From Bacilli bacterium (lineage in GTDB: Bacteria; Bacillota_I; Bacilli_A; RF39; UBA660): 16,544 bases of DNA. Where the stretch lies: positions 1 to 16,544 of the forward strand of contig JAFUZI010000072.1 in the NCBI GenBank assembly GCA_017476705.1, in the 5' to 3' direction. Numbering within the stretch: position 1 is the stretch's first letter; each line of letters begins with the position of its first letter. Below, piece by piece: positions 6,112 through 14,209 of this stretch. The notes below the pieces were generated by a model. The model was not told where the DNA came from. It did not search any database and saw only the letters and a program-made list of their open reading frames with translations. The position numbers were made by a program, and so were the translations under genes.

Positions 6112-6944
6112 TTCAAAATAGTTATGATGATACTCCAAGTTTATACTTGGTTCCAACACCTATTGGAAATATTGAAGATATTACAATAAGAGCAATTAAT
6201 GTTTTGAAAAGTGTTGATATTATTTTATGTGAAGATACACGTGACTCTTCTGTTTTGTTAAATAAATATGAAATTAATAAAAAATTAGTTAGTTGTCATC
6301 AATTTAATGAACTTTCTGTTGTTAATAAAGTATTATCTTATTTAGCTGATGGATTAAATATAGCTTTGATAACTGATCAAGGGACTCCTATTATTAGTGA
6401 CCCAGGTTATGTTTTAGCAAGAGAAATTATTAAAAATGGTTTCAATGTTATTAGTTTACCTGGAGCAACGGCTTTTGTACCTGCTCTTACTTCTTCAGGA
6501 ATTGAACCATCTCCATTTTTGTTTTATGGTTTTTTAAATTCAAAAAGTAGTAAGCAAAAAAAAGAGTTAGAAAGTCTTAAAAATTATTCTTTTAGTATAA
6601 TTTTTTATGAATCAGTACATAGAATTCGTGAAACTTTAAAAAACATACTAGATACTATGGGTGATAGAAATATTTGTTTATGTCGTGAATTAACGAAAGT
6701 ACATGAAGAATACATTAGAGGAAAAGTATCAGAAGTGTTAGATAATTTAAATTTATTAAAGGGTGAATTTGTAATTATTGTTGAAGGAAATAAGAATTTG
6801 ATTGATTTTACTGATTTAAGTATAGTTGATCATGTTAAAATGTATTTAGATGATATGAGTGAGAAAGAGGCTATTAAAAAAGTTGCTTTGGAAAGAAATG
6901 TAGCAAAGTCAATTATTTATAAGGAATATCATGAGGGGAAGTGA
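6108..6944 (+). CDS. rsmI: 16S rRNA (cytidine1402-2'-O)-methyltransferase RsmI
   Basis: RsmI methylates the ribose of C1402 in the decoding centre of 16S rRNA using SAM. The 278-aa length is normal. The tetrapyrrole-methylase-type fold is marked by LVPTPIGNIEDITIRAI (14-30), ILCEDTRDS (39-47), ITDQGTPIISDPG (88-100) and SLPGATAFVPAL (116-127). The C-terminal SEKEAIKKVALERNVAKSI is the small helical extension seen in bacterial RsmI. AAGGAG (6094-6099) precedes the ATG by eight bases. The ATGA overlap with trmN6 indicates translational coupling, and pth starts four bases after the stop. Confidence 0.95.
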   Translation: MIQNSYDDTPSLYLVPTPIGNIEDITIRAINVLKSVDIILCEDTRDSSVLLNKYEINKKLVSCHQFNELSVVNKVLSYLADGLNIALITDQGTPIISDPGYVLAREIIKNGFNVISLPGATAFVPALTSSGIEPSPFLFYGFLNSKSSKQKKELESLKNYSFSIIFYESVHRIRETLKNILDTMGDRNICLCRELTKVHEEYIRGKVSEVLDNLNLLKGEFVIIVEGNKNLIDFTDLSIVDHVKMYLDDMSEKEAIKKVALERNVAKSIIYKEYHEGK

Positions 6945-6948
6945 TAAA

Positions 6949-7518
6949 ATGAAACTTGTTGTAGGGTTAGGTAATCCTGGAAAAGAATATGATAATACTC
7001 GTCATAATGTTGGTTTTTCATTTATTGATTTTTATTTAGCAAGCAAGAATATTATCCCAAATTGGTCTAAAAAATTTGATGGATTGGTTTATTCCTGTAC
7101 TTTAAATAGTGAAAAGGTTTTATTTTTAAAACCACAAACATTTATGAATTTATCTGGTAATTCTGTTATTAAAGCAATGAAATATTATGATATTGATATT
7201 AACGATATTCTTGTTGTTTCAGATGATATGGATATTATATTGGGTAATTTTAAATTAAAATCTGCTGGATCTTGTGGTGGACATAATGGTTTGAGGGATA
7301 TTGAAAATAAATTAGCTTCTAGTGATTATAAAAGATTAAAAATAGGAATATCAAAGCATAATGATATTGAATCTAAAGATTATGTTTTGGGTAAATTTTC
7401 TAAGGATGAGAATAGTGTTCTTAATGATTTATTTTTAAAACTATGCTCTGTACTTGATGATTATTTCCTACTTCCATTTAGTGATTTAATGAGTAAATAT
7501 AATCGAAAGAACAGGTGA
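6949..7518 (+). CDS. pth: Peptidyl-tRNA hydrolase
   Basis: Pth cleaves peptidyl-tRNA released from stalled ribosomes and recycles the tRNA; it is essential in most bacteria. The 189-aa protein has every hallmark: VGLGNPGKEYDNTRHNVG (5-22) with the catalytic His19, FMNLSG (65-70) with Asn67, the DDMD loop (92-95), and GGHNGLRDIE (110-119) with the tRNA-binding Asn113. An in-frame ATG at 6931 lies within rsmI and within the ribosome binding region. The ATG at 6949, downstream of GAGGGGAAGTG, gives the normal family N-terminus. In B. subtilis pth (spoVC) sits directly upstream of the fin-mfd block; here pth and mfd abut. Confidence 0.96.
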   Translation: MKLVVGLGNPGKEYDNTRHNVGFSFIDFYLASKNIIPNWSKKFDGLVYSCTLNSEKVLFLKPQTFMNLSGNSVIKAMKYYDIDINDILVVSDDMDIILGNFKLKSAGSCGGHNGLRDIENKLASSDYKRLKIGISKHNDIESKDYVLGKFSKDENSVLNDLFLKLCSVLDDYFLLPFSDLMSKYNRKNR

Positions 7519-7523
7519 TTGTT

Positions 7524-10500
7524 ATGTTTGATTTTATAAATGTAATATTGAAAAAAGACATGGGTATATATAATTTAACCGATGAATTTTTTTGTTTGTA
7601 TCTCGATAAAATAAATAAAACTACTGATAATAATATATTAGTTGTTGTTAATAGTATTTATGAAGCAAATAAATTATATAATTCGTTAAATAATTATAAT
7701 GATAATACTTTGCTTTTTCCAATGGATGATTTTTTAACTAGTGAAGCTCTAGCAAGTTCTCCTGATTTAAAGATTACTAGACTTGAAACATTAAACGCTA
7801 TTAGTAAAGAAAAAAATAGAATTATTATTACTAATCTTATGGGTTATTTGCGATATCTTCCTACAAGAAGTAATTATAAAAAGTTTATATTGTCATTAAA
7901 AATAGGAGATTGTATTTCTCCTAAAAGTATTGTGGAAAAATTTATTTCAATGGGTTATTATCGTGATACTATTGTTAATAAAACGGGAGAAATTGGTGTT
8001 AGAGGATTTGTTGTTGATATATTTCCTATTGATGAGGAATATCCTATTAGAATTGAGTTTTTTGATGATGAAATAGAGTCAATTAGGTATTTTGATCCTG
8101 AAACACAAAAGTCTATAAAGAAAATTGATAGTGTTGAAATATATCCTTTTTTTGAATTTCTTACTGATAAAAAAGTTGATGAAGATTTTTTTGGTAAACA
8201 AAAATATTATTCTGAATATGAAGAGGTATGTAATATATCTCAATTTATTGGAAATTGTATTACTTTTTTTAAGGATTATGACCAATTAAAAGTTAGTTAT
8301 TTAAGTATTCTTGAAGAAATAGTTGAATTTAAGAAGAATAAGGATATTAACTATAATGGAGATTATATATTTCATTTTAATGAGCTTAATGAAGAGTTTC
8401 CAATTTATTATATGTCTTTAAATAATATGTCTTCTGCTAATTATATAAATGAAATGGTTGATTATGATGTTAAGACTATTAGTAATTTTCACGAAGATCC
8501 TGAACAGATTAATTCTTTTATCAGAAAACAAATAAAGAATAAAAAGACTGTTATTATTTGTTTAAAAAGATATCAGATACGTAGTATTATGAAATATCTT
8601 AATATGAAGGTTGTGGAAACTGATATTAATAATATTCAAGAGGGTTGTGTCAATTTAGTTGAATATGGAATTGGTCAAGGTTTTTTTTATAATAATTATG
8701 TTGTTTTAACGGCTTTTGAATTATTTAATGTGAAAGAAAAGGTTAAAAAGTATAAAACAAATTATAGATATTCTTCTTCTATTAATGATGTTAATAGTTT
8801 GAATGTAGGGGATTATGTTGTACATAGTATTCATGGAATTGGTGTTTATAATGGTATTAAAACTTTATCTTTACATGATATTACTAAGGATTATTTAGAG
8901 ATTTTATATCAAGGTACTGATAAAATATATATACCAGTTGAAAAAATAGATATTCTTAGTAAATATTCTAGTCGTGAAGGGGTAATGCCTAAAATTAGTA
9001 AATTAGGTGGTACTGAATGGCAAAAAACTAAGGCTAGAGTTAAATCTAAAGTTACTGATATGGCAGAAAAATTATTAAATCTATATGCTATTAGGGAATC
9101 AAAATCAGGATTTGCTTTTTCAAAGGATTGTGATATGCTTATTGATTTTGAAAATGATTTTCCATATGAGTTAACAGTTGACCAAAGAAAGGCAATTGAA
9201 CAAATAAAGGGTGATATGGAATTAGCTACTCCTATGGATAGGTTATTATGTGGAGATGTTGGTTTTGGAAAAACCGAAGTTGCTTTTGTAGCAGCATTTA
9301 AAGCGATGCTTGATTCAAAGCAAGTATTATTTTTGTGTCCAACTACTATTTTATCTACTCAGCATTATGATAATGCATTAGAAAGATTTAAAAATTTTCC
9401 TGTTAATATTGCTTTACTTAATAGATTTACTTCTTCTAAAGAAAAGAATAAGATTCTTGAAGGATTAAAAGAAGGTACTATTGATATGGTTATTGGTACA
9501 CATAGATTATTATCTGATGATGTTGTTTTAAAGGATTTAGGACTTTTAATTATTGATGAAGAGCAAAGATTTGGAGTTGCTCATAAGGAAAAAATTAAAG
9601 CTTATAAAACAAACGTAGATGTTCTTACTTTGACTGCAACACCTATTCCTAGAACTTTGCAGATGTCACTTGTTGGTATTAGAAGTTTATCTTTAATTGA
9701 AACTCCTCCAATAAATCGATATCCTGTTCAAACATATGTTGTTGAGGAAAATAAACAAATATTAAAAGATGCTATATATAAAGAATTATCAAGAGATGGA
9801 CAGGTATTTATTCTTTATAATAGAGTTCAATCTATTCATGAATATGCAAGTAGAATTAAGAATATTGCTCCTGATGCTACTATTGGTATTGCTCATGGAC
9901 AAATGAATAAGAATGATTTGGAATCAACTTTATATGATTTTATTAATCATAAATATGATATTTTATTGTGTACTACTATAATTGAAACTGGTATTGATAT
10001 TCCTAATGTTAATACATTGATAATATTAGATGCTGATAGATTTGGTTTAAGTCAACTTTATCAGATAAGAGGAAGGGTTGGTAGAAGCGATAAAATAGCT
10101 TATGCTTATTTAATGTATCAACCGTTTAAGAATTTAACTGAAAATGCTGTTAAGAGGTTAAATGTTATTAAAGAGTTTACGGAGCTTGGTAGTGGTTTTT
10201 CAATAGCAACAAGAGATTTATCTATTAGAGGTGCAGGTGATATTTTAGGAAATGAGCAAGCAGGCTTTATAGATAGTGTTGGTGTTGATTTATATTTAAA
10301 AATGCTTGATTGGGAAATCAAAAGACTAAATAATGAAAAGGTGGAAGAAGATATTACTGATGATAGTAGTAAACCTTTAGTTAATGTTACTACTCATATA
10401 AGTGATGATTATGTTTCTGATGATGATTTAAAAATTGAAATTCATAAAAAGATTAATTCGATTTGTGATCAAAAATCTTTTGATAATGTTAAAAAGGAAT

Positions 10501-10832
10501 TAGAGGATAGATTTGGTCAAATAAATGAGGATTTAATAATCTATATGTATGAAGAGTGGTTTGAAAAGTTAGCTAATAATCTACATATAAAGAATGTCAA
10601 TCAAACTAAGAATTCAATAGAGTTAATATTCCCTTCTTCAGTTGTTTCTAAAATTGATACTGAAGAGGTATTTATGGATGCTTTTAAGATTACAAATATG
10701 TTTAGATTTTTAAGTAGGGGTACCAATATGGTTATTGTTTTGGATATCGTTAAATTAGATAAACATCCTATTTATTATTTAGTGGAATTGTTAAAACAAA
10801 TTTATGAAAAATTTGGAAATAGTATTGACTAA
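7524..10832 (+). CDS. mfd: Transcription-repair coupling factor Mfd
   Basis: Mfd is an ATP-dependent DNA translocase that removes RNA polymerase stalled at lesions and recruits UvrA for nucleotide excision repair. The protein is 1102 aa, slightly shorter than B. subtilis Mfd. It has an N-terminal UvrB-like region (LLFPMDDFLTSEAL and the GEIGVRGFVVDIFP segment), a CarD-like RNA polymerase interaction domain starting near residue 425 (VGDYVVHSIHGIGVY), Walker A GDVGFGKTE (577-585), the DEEQ box (678-681), LTLTATPIPRTLQMS, and the helicase C-terminal region with IRGRVGRS and the GAGDILG translocation motif. A GTG at 7515 is in frame. The ATG at 7524 is preferred because AGGTGA (7513-7518) sits five bases upstream and overlaps the pth stop. 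Confidence 0.97.
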   Translation: MFDFINVILKKDMGIYNLTDEFFCLYLDKINKTTDNNILVVVNSIYEANKLYNSLNNYNDNTLLFPMDDFLTSEALASSPDLKITRLETLNAISKEKNRIIITNLMGYLRYLPTRSNYKKFILSLKIGDCISPKSIVEKFISMGYYRDTIVNKTGEIGVRGFVVDIFPIDEEYPIRIEFFDDEIESIRYFDPETQKSIKKIDSVEIYPFFEFLTDKKVDEDFFGKQKYYSEYEEVCNISQFIGNCITFFKDYDQLKVSYLSILEEIVEFKKNKDINYNGDYIFHFNELNEEFPIYYMSLNNMSSANYINEMVDYDVKTISNFHEDPEQINSFIRKQIKNKKTVIICLKRYQIRSIMKYLNMKVVETDINNIQEGCVNLVEYGIGQGFFYNNYVVLTAFELFNVKEKVKKYKTNYRYSSSINDVNSLNVGDYVVHSIHGIGVYNGIKTLSLHDITKDYLEILYQGTDKIYIPVEKIDILSKYSSREGVMPKISKLGGTEWQKTKARVKSKVTDMAEKLLNLYAIRESKSGFAFSKDCDMLIDFENDFPYELTVDQRKAIEQIKGDMELATPMDRLLCGDVGFGKTEVAFVAAFKAMLDSKQVLFLCPTTILSTQHYDNALERFKNFPVNIALLNRFTSSKEKNKILEGLKEGTIDMVIGTHRLLSDDVVLKDLGLLIIDEEQRFGVAHKEKIKAYKTNVDVLTLTATPIPRTLQMSLVGIRSLSLIETPPINRYPVQTYVVEENKQILKDAIYKELSRDGQVFILYNRVQSIHEYASRIKNIAPDATIGIAHGQMNKNDLESTLYDFINHKYDILLCTTIIETGIDIPNVNTLIILDADRFGLSQLYQIRGRVGRSDKIAYAYLMYQPFKNLTENAVKRLNVIKEFTELGSGFSIATRDLSIRGAGDILGNEQAGFIDSVGVDLYLKMLDWEIKRLNNEKVEEDITDDSSKPLVNVTTHISDDYVSDDDLKIEIHKKINSICDQKSFDNVKKELEDRFGQINEDLIIYMYEEWFEKLANNLHIKNVNQTKNSIELIFPSSVVSKIDTEEVFMDAFKITNMFRFLSRGTNMVIVLDIVKLDKHPIYYLVELLKQIYEKFGNSID

Positions 10833-10876
10833 ATTTTTATGAATTGCTAAATTTAATATGCTAGGAGGTAATTTTA

Positions 10877-11524
10877 ATGGATAGTATTGAGGAGTTGAAA
10901 AAACAACATGTGGAAGGTTATAAAAATGCTATTATTGAAATAATAAAGAATAATACTAGAGTTTTAGTAGAAGAAGATATTTTGTCTTTAGTTAAAAAAC
11001 CTCCATTAGATTCTATGGATCAAATTAAAATTAAATTTTTAGATTTAGCTAAAAAGAATAAAATAGTTTTAATTACGAATAATTTAGATGAAATGATTGA
11101 TCAATATAGAATAAATTTAGAAAAAAAGGTTTTATGTTTAAAGGACTATAGGATTGAACAATTGTTAAAAAAAATAAATATTGATACTAGTAAATTTGAT
11201 GATACTATAAAATTTTGTAAGAAAGATTTTACTATGATTGATAAATATATTAATAGTATTATTAAGGATAGTATTAGTGAGTGTTTTAAATCTGATATTG
11301 AATCTAAGTTTGATTTATTATTTGGTGATATAGATGAAAGTATTAAAAATAAGTTTATTAAGGAAATAACTAAGTATTTTAAAACTTCGTATAAAAAACA
11401 ATTATTAGAGAATATAGATATTAAAGTACTTGTTAAAAATACTACTTTAATGAATGGAGTTAATGAGCAAAGTGATCGATATTTGTTTACTATAAATAAT
11501 TCTAGATTATTTACTGATTATTAA
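10877..11524 (+). CDS. Uncharacterised cytosolic helical protein
   Basis: I do not recognise this 215-aa protein. It has no signal peptide and no membrane segment, is rich in Lys, Asp, Ile and Asn, and looks largely alpha-helical. Possible landmarks are KKPPLDSMDQIKIKFLDLAKK (residues 41-61), a region with scattered charge, and a C-terminal NTTLMNGVNEQSDRYLF segment that looks more structured. A strong AGGAGG (10863-10868) precedes the ATG, so the gene is well translated. It lies 44 bp after mfd, probably in the same transcript, and its stop is only seven bases before the -35 of the metG T-box promoter. Composition matches its neighbours, so recent transfer is unlikely. No catalytic motif was found and no function is proposed. 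Confidence 0.85.
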   Translation: MDSIEELKKQHVEGYKNAIIEIIKNNTRVLVEEDILSLVKKPPLDSMDQIKIKFLDLAKKNKIVLITNNLDEMIDQYRINLEKKVLCLKDYRIEQLLKKINIDTSKFDDTIKFCKKDFTMIDKYINSIIKDSISECFKSDIESKFDLLFGDIDESIKNKFIKEITKYFKTSYKKQLLENIDIKVLVKNTTLMNGVNEQSDRYLFTINNSRLFTDY

Positions 11525-11531
11525 AAAAGTG

Positions 11532-11560
11532 TTGTTTTTATAAATATTGTTTGCTATAAT
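11532..11560 (+). promoter_or_regulatory. Promoter of the metG T-box transcript
   Basis: TTGTTT (11532-11537) and a perfect TATAAT (11555-11560) are separated by 17 bp. A TG at 11552-11553 also makes an extended -10. The predicted start near 11567 lies about 14 bases before the first stem I elements. This is one of the best promoter matches in the window. Confidence 0.8.
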
Positions 11561-11566
11561 AGGCTC

Positions 11567-11791
11567 GTATTAAATGTTGTGATGAAGAGCGATATATTTA
11601 TTGTATTTTAGAGAACTCTTGGTTGGTGAAAAAGAGTATATGATTGTATATTGTATGGCTTTTGAACTGTTATATCGATATGTAGGTATAAACGTAGATA
11701 GGCGTTAACTATTTAAGTGTATAATAATTATTATAAAATAAGGTGGAACCGCGGAATTATTTTCGTCCTTATGATATAGTAATTTTTTTTT
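11567..11791 (+). promoter_or_regulatory. T-box leader controlling metG
   Basis: This tRNA-sensing leader should raise metG expression when uncharged tRNA-Met accumulates. The stem I base pairs AAGAGC (11585-11590) with GCTTTT (11658-11663). The distal arm ACTCTT (11615-11620) pairs with AAGAGT around the conserved GGTTGGTG loop (11621-11628). The likely specifier is ATG (11655-11657), just before the closing stem, as expected for Met. AACG/CGTT (11691-11694, 11703-11706) may form stem III. The antiterminator is complete: ATAAGG (11738-11743), the seven-base T-box bulge TGGAACC (11744-11750), GCGGAA paired with TTTCGT around TTAT, then CCTTAT (11767-11772). The competing terminator is AU-rich (GGAATTATT with AGTAATTTT) before nine T's (11783-11791). 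CCTT of the antiterminator could also pair with the metG GGAGGG. The bulge's TGGA predicts a U discriminator base, which is odd for tRNA-Met. Confidence 0.9.
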
Positions 11792-11803
11792 GGAGGGATG
11801 ATT

Positions 11804-13342
11804 ATGGATAAAAAGAAGTATTATATTTCAACAGCAATTGCTTATACATCAGGTAAGCCACATATTGGGAATACTTATGAAATTGTTTTAGCTGATGCGA
11901 TTGCTAGATTTAAAAGATTACTTGGATATGATGTTTATTTTCAAACTGGGACTGATGAGCATGGTGAAAAAATTGAATTAAAAGCTAAAGAAGCTGGAGT
12001 GAGTCCACAAGAATTTGTTGATTCTAAAGCTAGTGAAATAAAGAGAATTTGGGATATTATGAATACTAGTTATGATAAGTTTGTTAGAACAACTGATAAA
12101 CATCATGAAGAGGTAGTACAACATATTTTTAAGTATATGTTTGATAAGGGAGATATTTATCTAGGTAAATATGAAGGATGGTATTGTACTCCAGATGAAG
12201 CTTTTTGGACAGATACGCAGGTTGTTCAAAATGATGATGGAGAGTATGTGTGTCCTGAGTGTGGAAGAAAAGTTGAAAAAAAATCTGAAGAAGCTTATTT
12301 CTTTAAATTGAGTAAATATCAAAAACAATTAGAAGAATATATAGAATCACATCCTGATTTTATTCAACCTGTTTCTAGAAAGAATGAAATGATTAATAAT
12401 TTTATTAAGCCTGGATTACAAGATTTGTGTGTTTCTAGAACTTCTTTTAAATGGGGAATACCAGTTGATTTTGATCCTAAACATGTTGTTTATGTATGGT
12501 TAGATGCTTTAACTAATTATATTACTAATATTGGTTATGATGTTTCTAATTGTACTGATGAGTTTAAATATAAGTGGCCTTGTGATTTGCATTTAATTGG
12601 AAAAGATATTATCCGTTTTCATACTATTTATTGGCCTTGCTTTTTAATGAGTTTAGATATTGAATTACCTAAAATGGTATTTGGTCATCCATGGTTAATA
12701 ATGAGTGATGGAAAGATGAGTAAATCTGTTGGTAATGTAGTTTATGCAGATGACTTAGTAGAAGAATTTGGTGTAGATGCAGTTAGATATTATTTTTTAC
12801 ATGAAATACCATTTTCTAATGATGGAGTCTTTTCTCGCGAATTACTTATTGAACGTATAAATAGTGATTTAGCTAATATATTAGGTAATTTAGTTCAAAG
12901 AACTATTTCTATGGGAAACAAATACTTTGAAGGTAAGATTTCTAATAAGAATGTGTCTGATGAATTAGATGTAGAGTTTTTAAATTCTATAAATGGTTTA
13001 TATGATAAAGTATGCTCAAGAATGGATAAATTAGAAATAAGTGATGCTATTAGTGAAATATTTAGTTTATTAAGAGCAAGTAATAAATATATAGATGAGA
13101 CAACACCTTGGGTTTTAGCAAAAGATGAATCTAAATTAGATAGATTAGAGACTGTTTTATATAATTTATTGGAAGCTATTAGAGTTTCTGCTTTATTATT
13201 AAAGCCTTTCTTGCCTGATACTAGTGATAGTATAATGAAGCAATTAAATAATTCTAATGATGTATTTAAATTTGTTTCAGATAATAATTATAATTTAAAT
13301 AATCCAACTCCATTATTTATGAGAATTGATGTTAATAAGTAA
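11804..13342 (+). CDS. metG: Methionyl-tRNA synthetase
   Basis: This class I synthetase attaches methionine to initiator and elongator tRNA-Met. The 512-aa protein has the HIGH-type HIGN (20-23) and KMSKS (304-308) motifs, plus a connective insertion with Cys128, Cys150 and Cys153; the fourth usual zinc position is Asp131, so zinc binding is doubtful. It stops after the anticodon-binding helical domain and lacks the C-terminal EMAP-like tRNA-binding domain of the B. subtilis enzyme (about 660 aa). An ATG at 11798 directly abuts GGAGGG (11792-11797). The ATG at 11804 has proper spacing and gives the typical MDKKKYYISTAIAY start. Regulation is by the upstream T-box, and a terminator follows the stop. 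Confidence 0.96.
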   Translation: MDKKKYYISTAIAYTSGKPHIGNTYEIVLADAIARFKRLLGYDVYFQTGTDEHGEKIELKAKEAGVSPQEFVDSKASEIKRIWDIMNTSYDKFVRTTDKHHEEVVQHIFKYMFDKGDIYLGKYEGWYCTPDEAFWTDTQVVQNDDGEYVCPECGRKVEKKSEEAYFFKLSKYQKQLEEYIESHPDFIQPVSRKNEMINNFIKPGLQDLCVSRTSFKWGIPVDFDPKHVVYVWLDALTNYITNIGYDVSNCTDEFKYKWPCDLHLIGKDIIRFHTIYWPCFLMSLDIELPKMVFGHPWLIMSDGKMSKSVGNVVYADDLVEEFGVDAVRYYFLHEIPFSNDGVFSRELLIERINSDLANILGNLVQRTISMGNKYFEGKISNKNVSDELDVEFLNSINGLYDKVCSRMDKLEISDAISEIFSLLRASNKYIDETTPWVLAKDESKLDRLETVLYNLLEAIRVSALLLKPFLPDTSDSIMKQLNNSNDVFKFVSDNNYNLNNPTPLFMRIDVNK

Positions 13343-13367
13343 AAAGATACGTTTGTATCTTTTTTTT
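13342..13367 (+). terminator. Intrinsic terminator after metG
   Basis: AAAAGATAC (13342-13350) pairs perfectly with GTATCTTTT (13355-13363) around a GTTT loop, with T's continuing to 13367. It begins at the last base of the metG stop codon. Confidence 0.85.
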
Positions 13368-13381
13368 CTTTATTATATAAT
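13353..13381 (+). promoter_or_regulatory. Promoter of tatD, overlapping the metG terminator
   Basis: TTGTAT (13353-13358) and a perfect TATAAT (13376-13381) are 17 bp apart. The -35 box lies in the loop and 3' arm of the metG terminator. Transcription would start near 13388, leaving about 15 bases of leader with GGTGAT (13391-13396) as the ribosome binding site. Confidence 0.65.
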
Positions 13382-13402
13382 TGTTATTGTGGTGATTATA
13401 AT

Positions 13403-14158
13403 ATGTTTATTGATACACATTGTCATTTATCTAAAGAGTATTATGATGATATAGATTTAGTTGTTGAAGAAAATAAAAAAACAGGAATTTCGAAAATGAT
13501 TGTTTCTGGTTGTGATAAGGAATCAATTTTAGAATCCATGCTTTTTGCGAGTAAATATAGTGATGTTTATTTAACTATAGGTTATCATCCAAGTGAAGCT
13601 GATGTTATATGTGAAAAAGATTTGATATTGCTTGAGAACCAGCTTAATAATGAAAAGGTTATTGGAATAGGTGAGATTGGTCTTGATTATCATTATGGTA
13701 AAGAAAATATGGAAAAGCAGAAAGAATTATTTAGATATCAATTAGATCTTGCGAGTAGAATATCTATGCCGGTTGTGATACATAGTCGTGATGCAACTTT
13801 AGATACAATTAATATTTTAAAAGAATATCCTAATGTTAAAGGTATTATTCATTGTTTTAGTGGTAGTTTAGAAACTGCTAATATTTATATATCTATGGGT
13901 TATAAACTTGGCATAGGTGGAGTTTTAACTTTTAAAAATAGTAATTTATTTAAAGTGGTGCAAGGTGTTGGTTTAGACAATATAGTTTTGGAAACGGATG
14001 CACCTTATTTAACACCTGAACCTTTTAGAGGAAAAACAAATTCTTCTAAATATATTTCTGTAATTGCTGATAGAGTTGCTGAGTTATTAAATGTAAGTGT
14101 TGAAGAAGTATCTGATATTACTACTAAAAATACTCTTGATTTGTTTGACTTGATTTAA
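13403..14158 (+). CDS. tatD: TatD family metal-dependent DNase
   Basis: This is a TIM-barrel metal-dependent hydrolase of the TatD/YabD family, active on DNA ends in characterised members. The 251-aa protein shows DTHCHL (4-9) with His6 and His8, GIGEIGLDYH with the metal-binding Glu, VVIHSRDA, IIHCFSG, and the closing VLETDAPYLTPEP that supplies the last Asp ligand. The length is normal. GGTGAT precedes the ATG. In B. subtilis yabD follows metS directly, as tatD follows metG here, but the next B. subtilis genes (yabE, rnmV) are replaced by the signal-peptidase cassette. Confidence 0.95.
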   Translation: MFIDTHCHLSKEYYDDIDLVVEENKKTGISKMIVSGCDKESILESMLFASKYSDVYLTIGYHPSEADVICEKDLILLENQLNNEKVIGIGEIGLDYHYGKENMEKQKELFRYQLDLASRISMPVVIHSRDATLDTINILKEYPNVKGIIHCFSGSLETANIYISMGYKLGIGGVLTFKNSNLFKVVQGVGLDNIVLETDAPYLTPEPFRGKTNSSKYISVIADRVAELLNVSVEEVSDITTKNTLDLFDLI

Positions 14159-14209
14159 TAATTATGTTATGTTTAGTTTGATGATAGGGTGTTGGAGGAT
14201 ATTTGATCT

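Noticed and set aside
3155..6243. Further CACGTG cores at 3155-3160 (recR) and 6238-6243 (rsmI) as additional parS sites
   Set aside because: Only the central six bases match; the flanking arms do not form the GTTTCACGTGAAAC palindrome, and both lie in conserved coding sequence.
7515..7523. GTG start for mfd at 7515
   Set aside because: The AGGTGA that would serve as ribosome binding site overlaps this GTG. It is correctly spaced for the ATG at 7524.
11524..11540. A terminator after the unknown protein (A-run then T-run)
   Set aside because: The only pairing is A's with T's around GTGTTG, too weak to claim, and the region is better explained by the -35 of the metG promoter.
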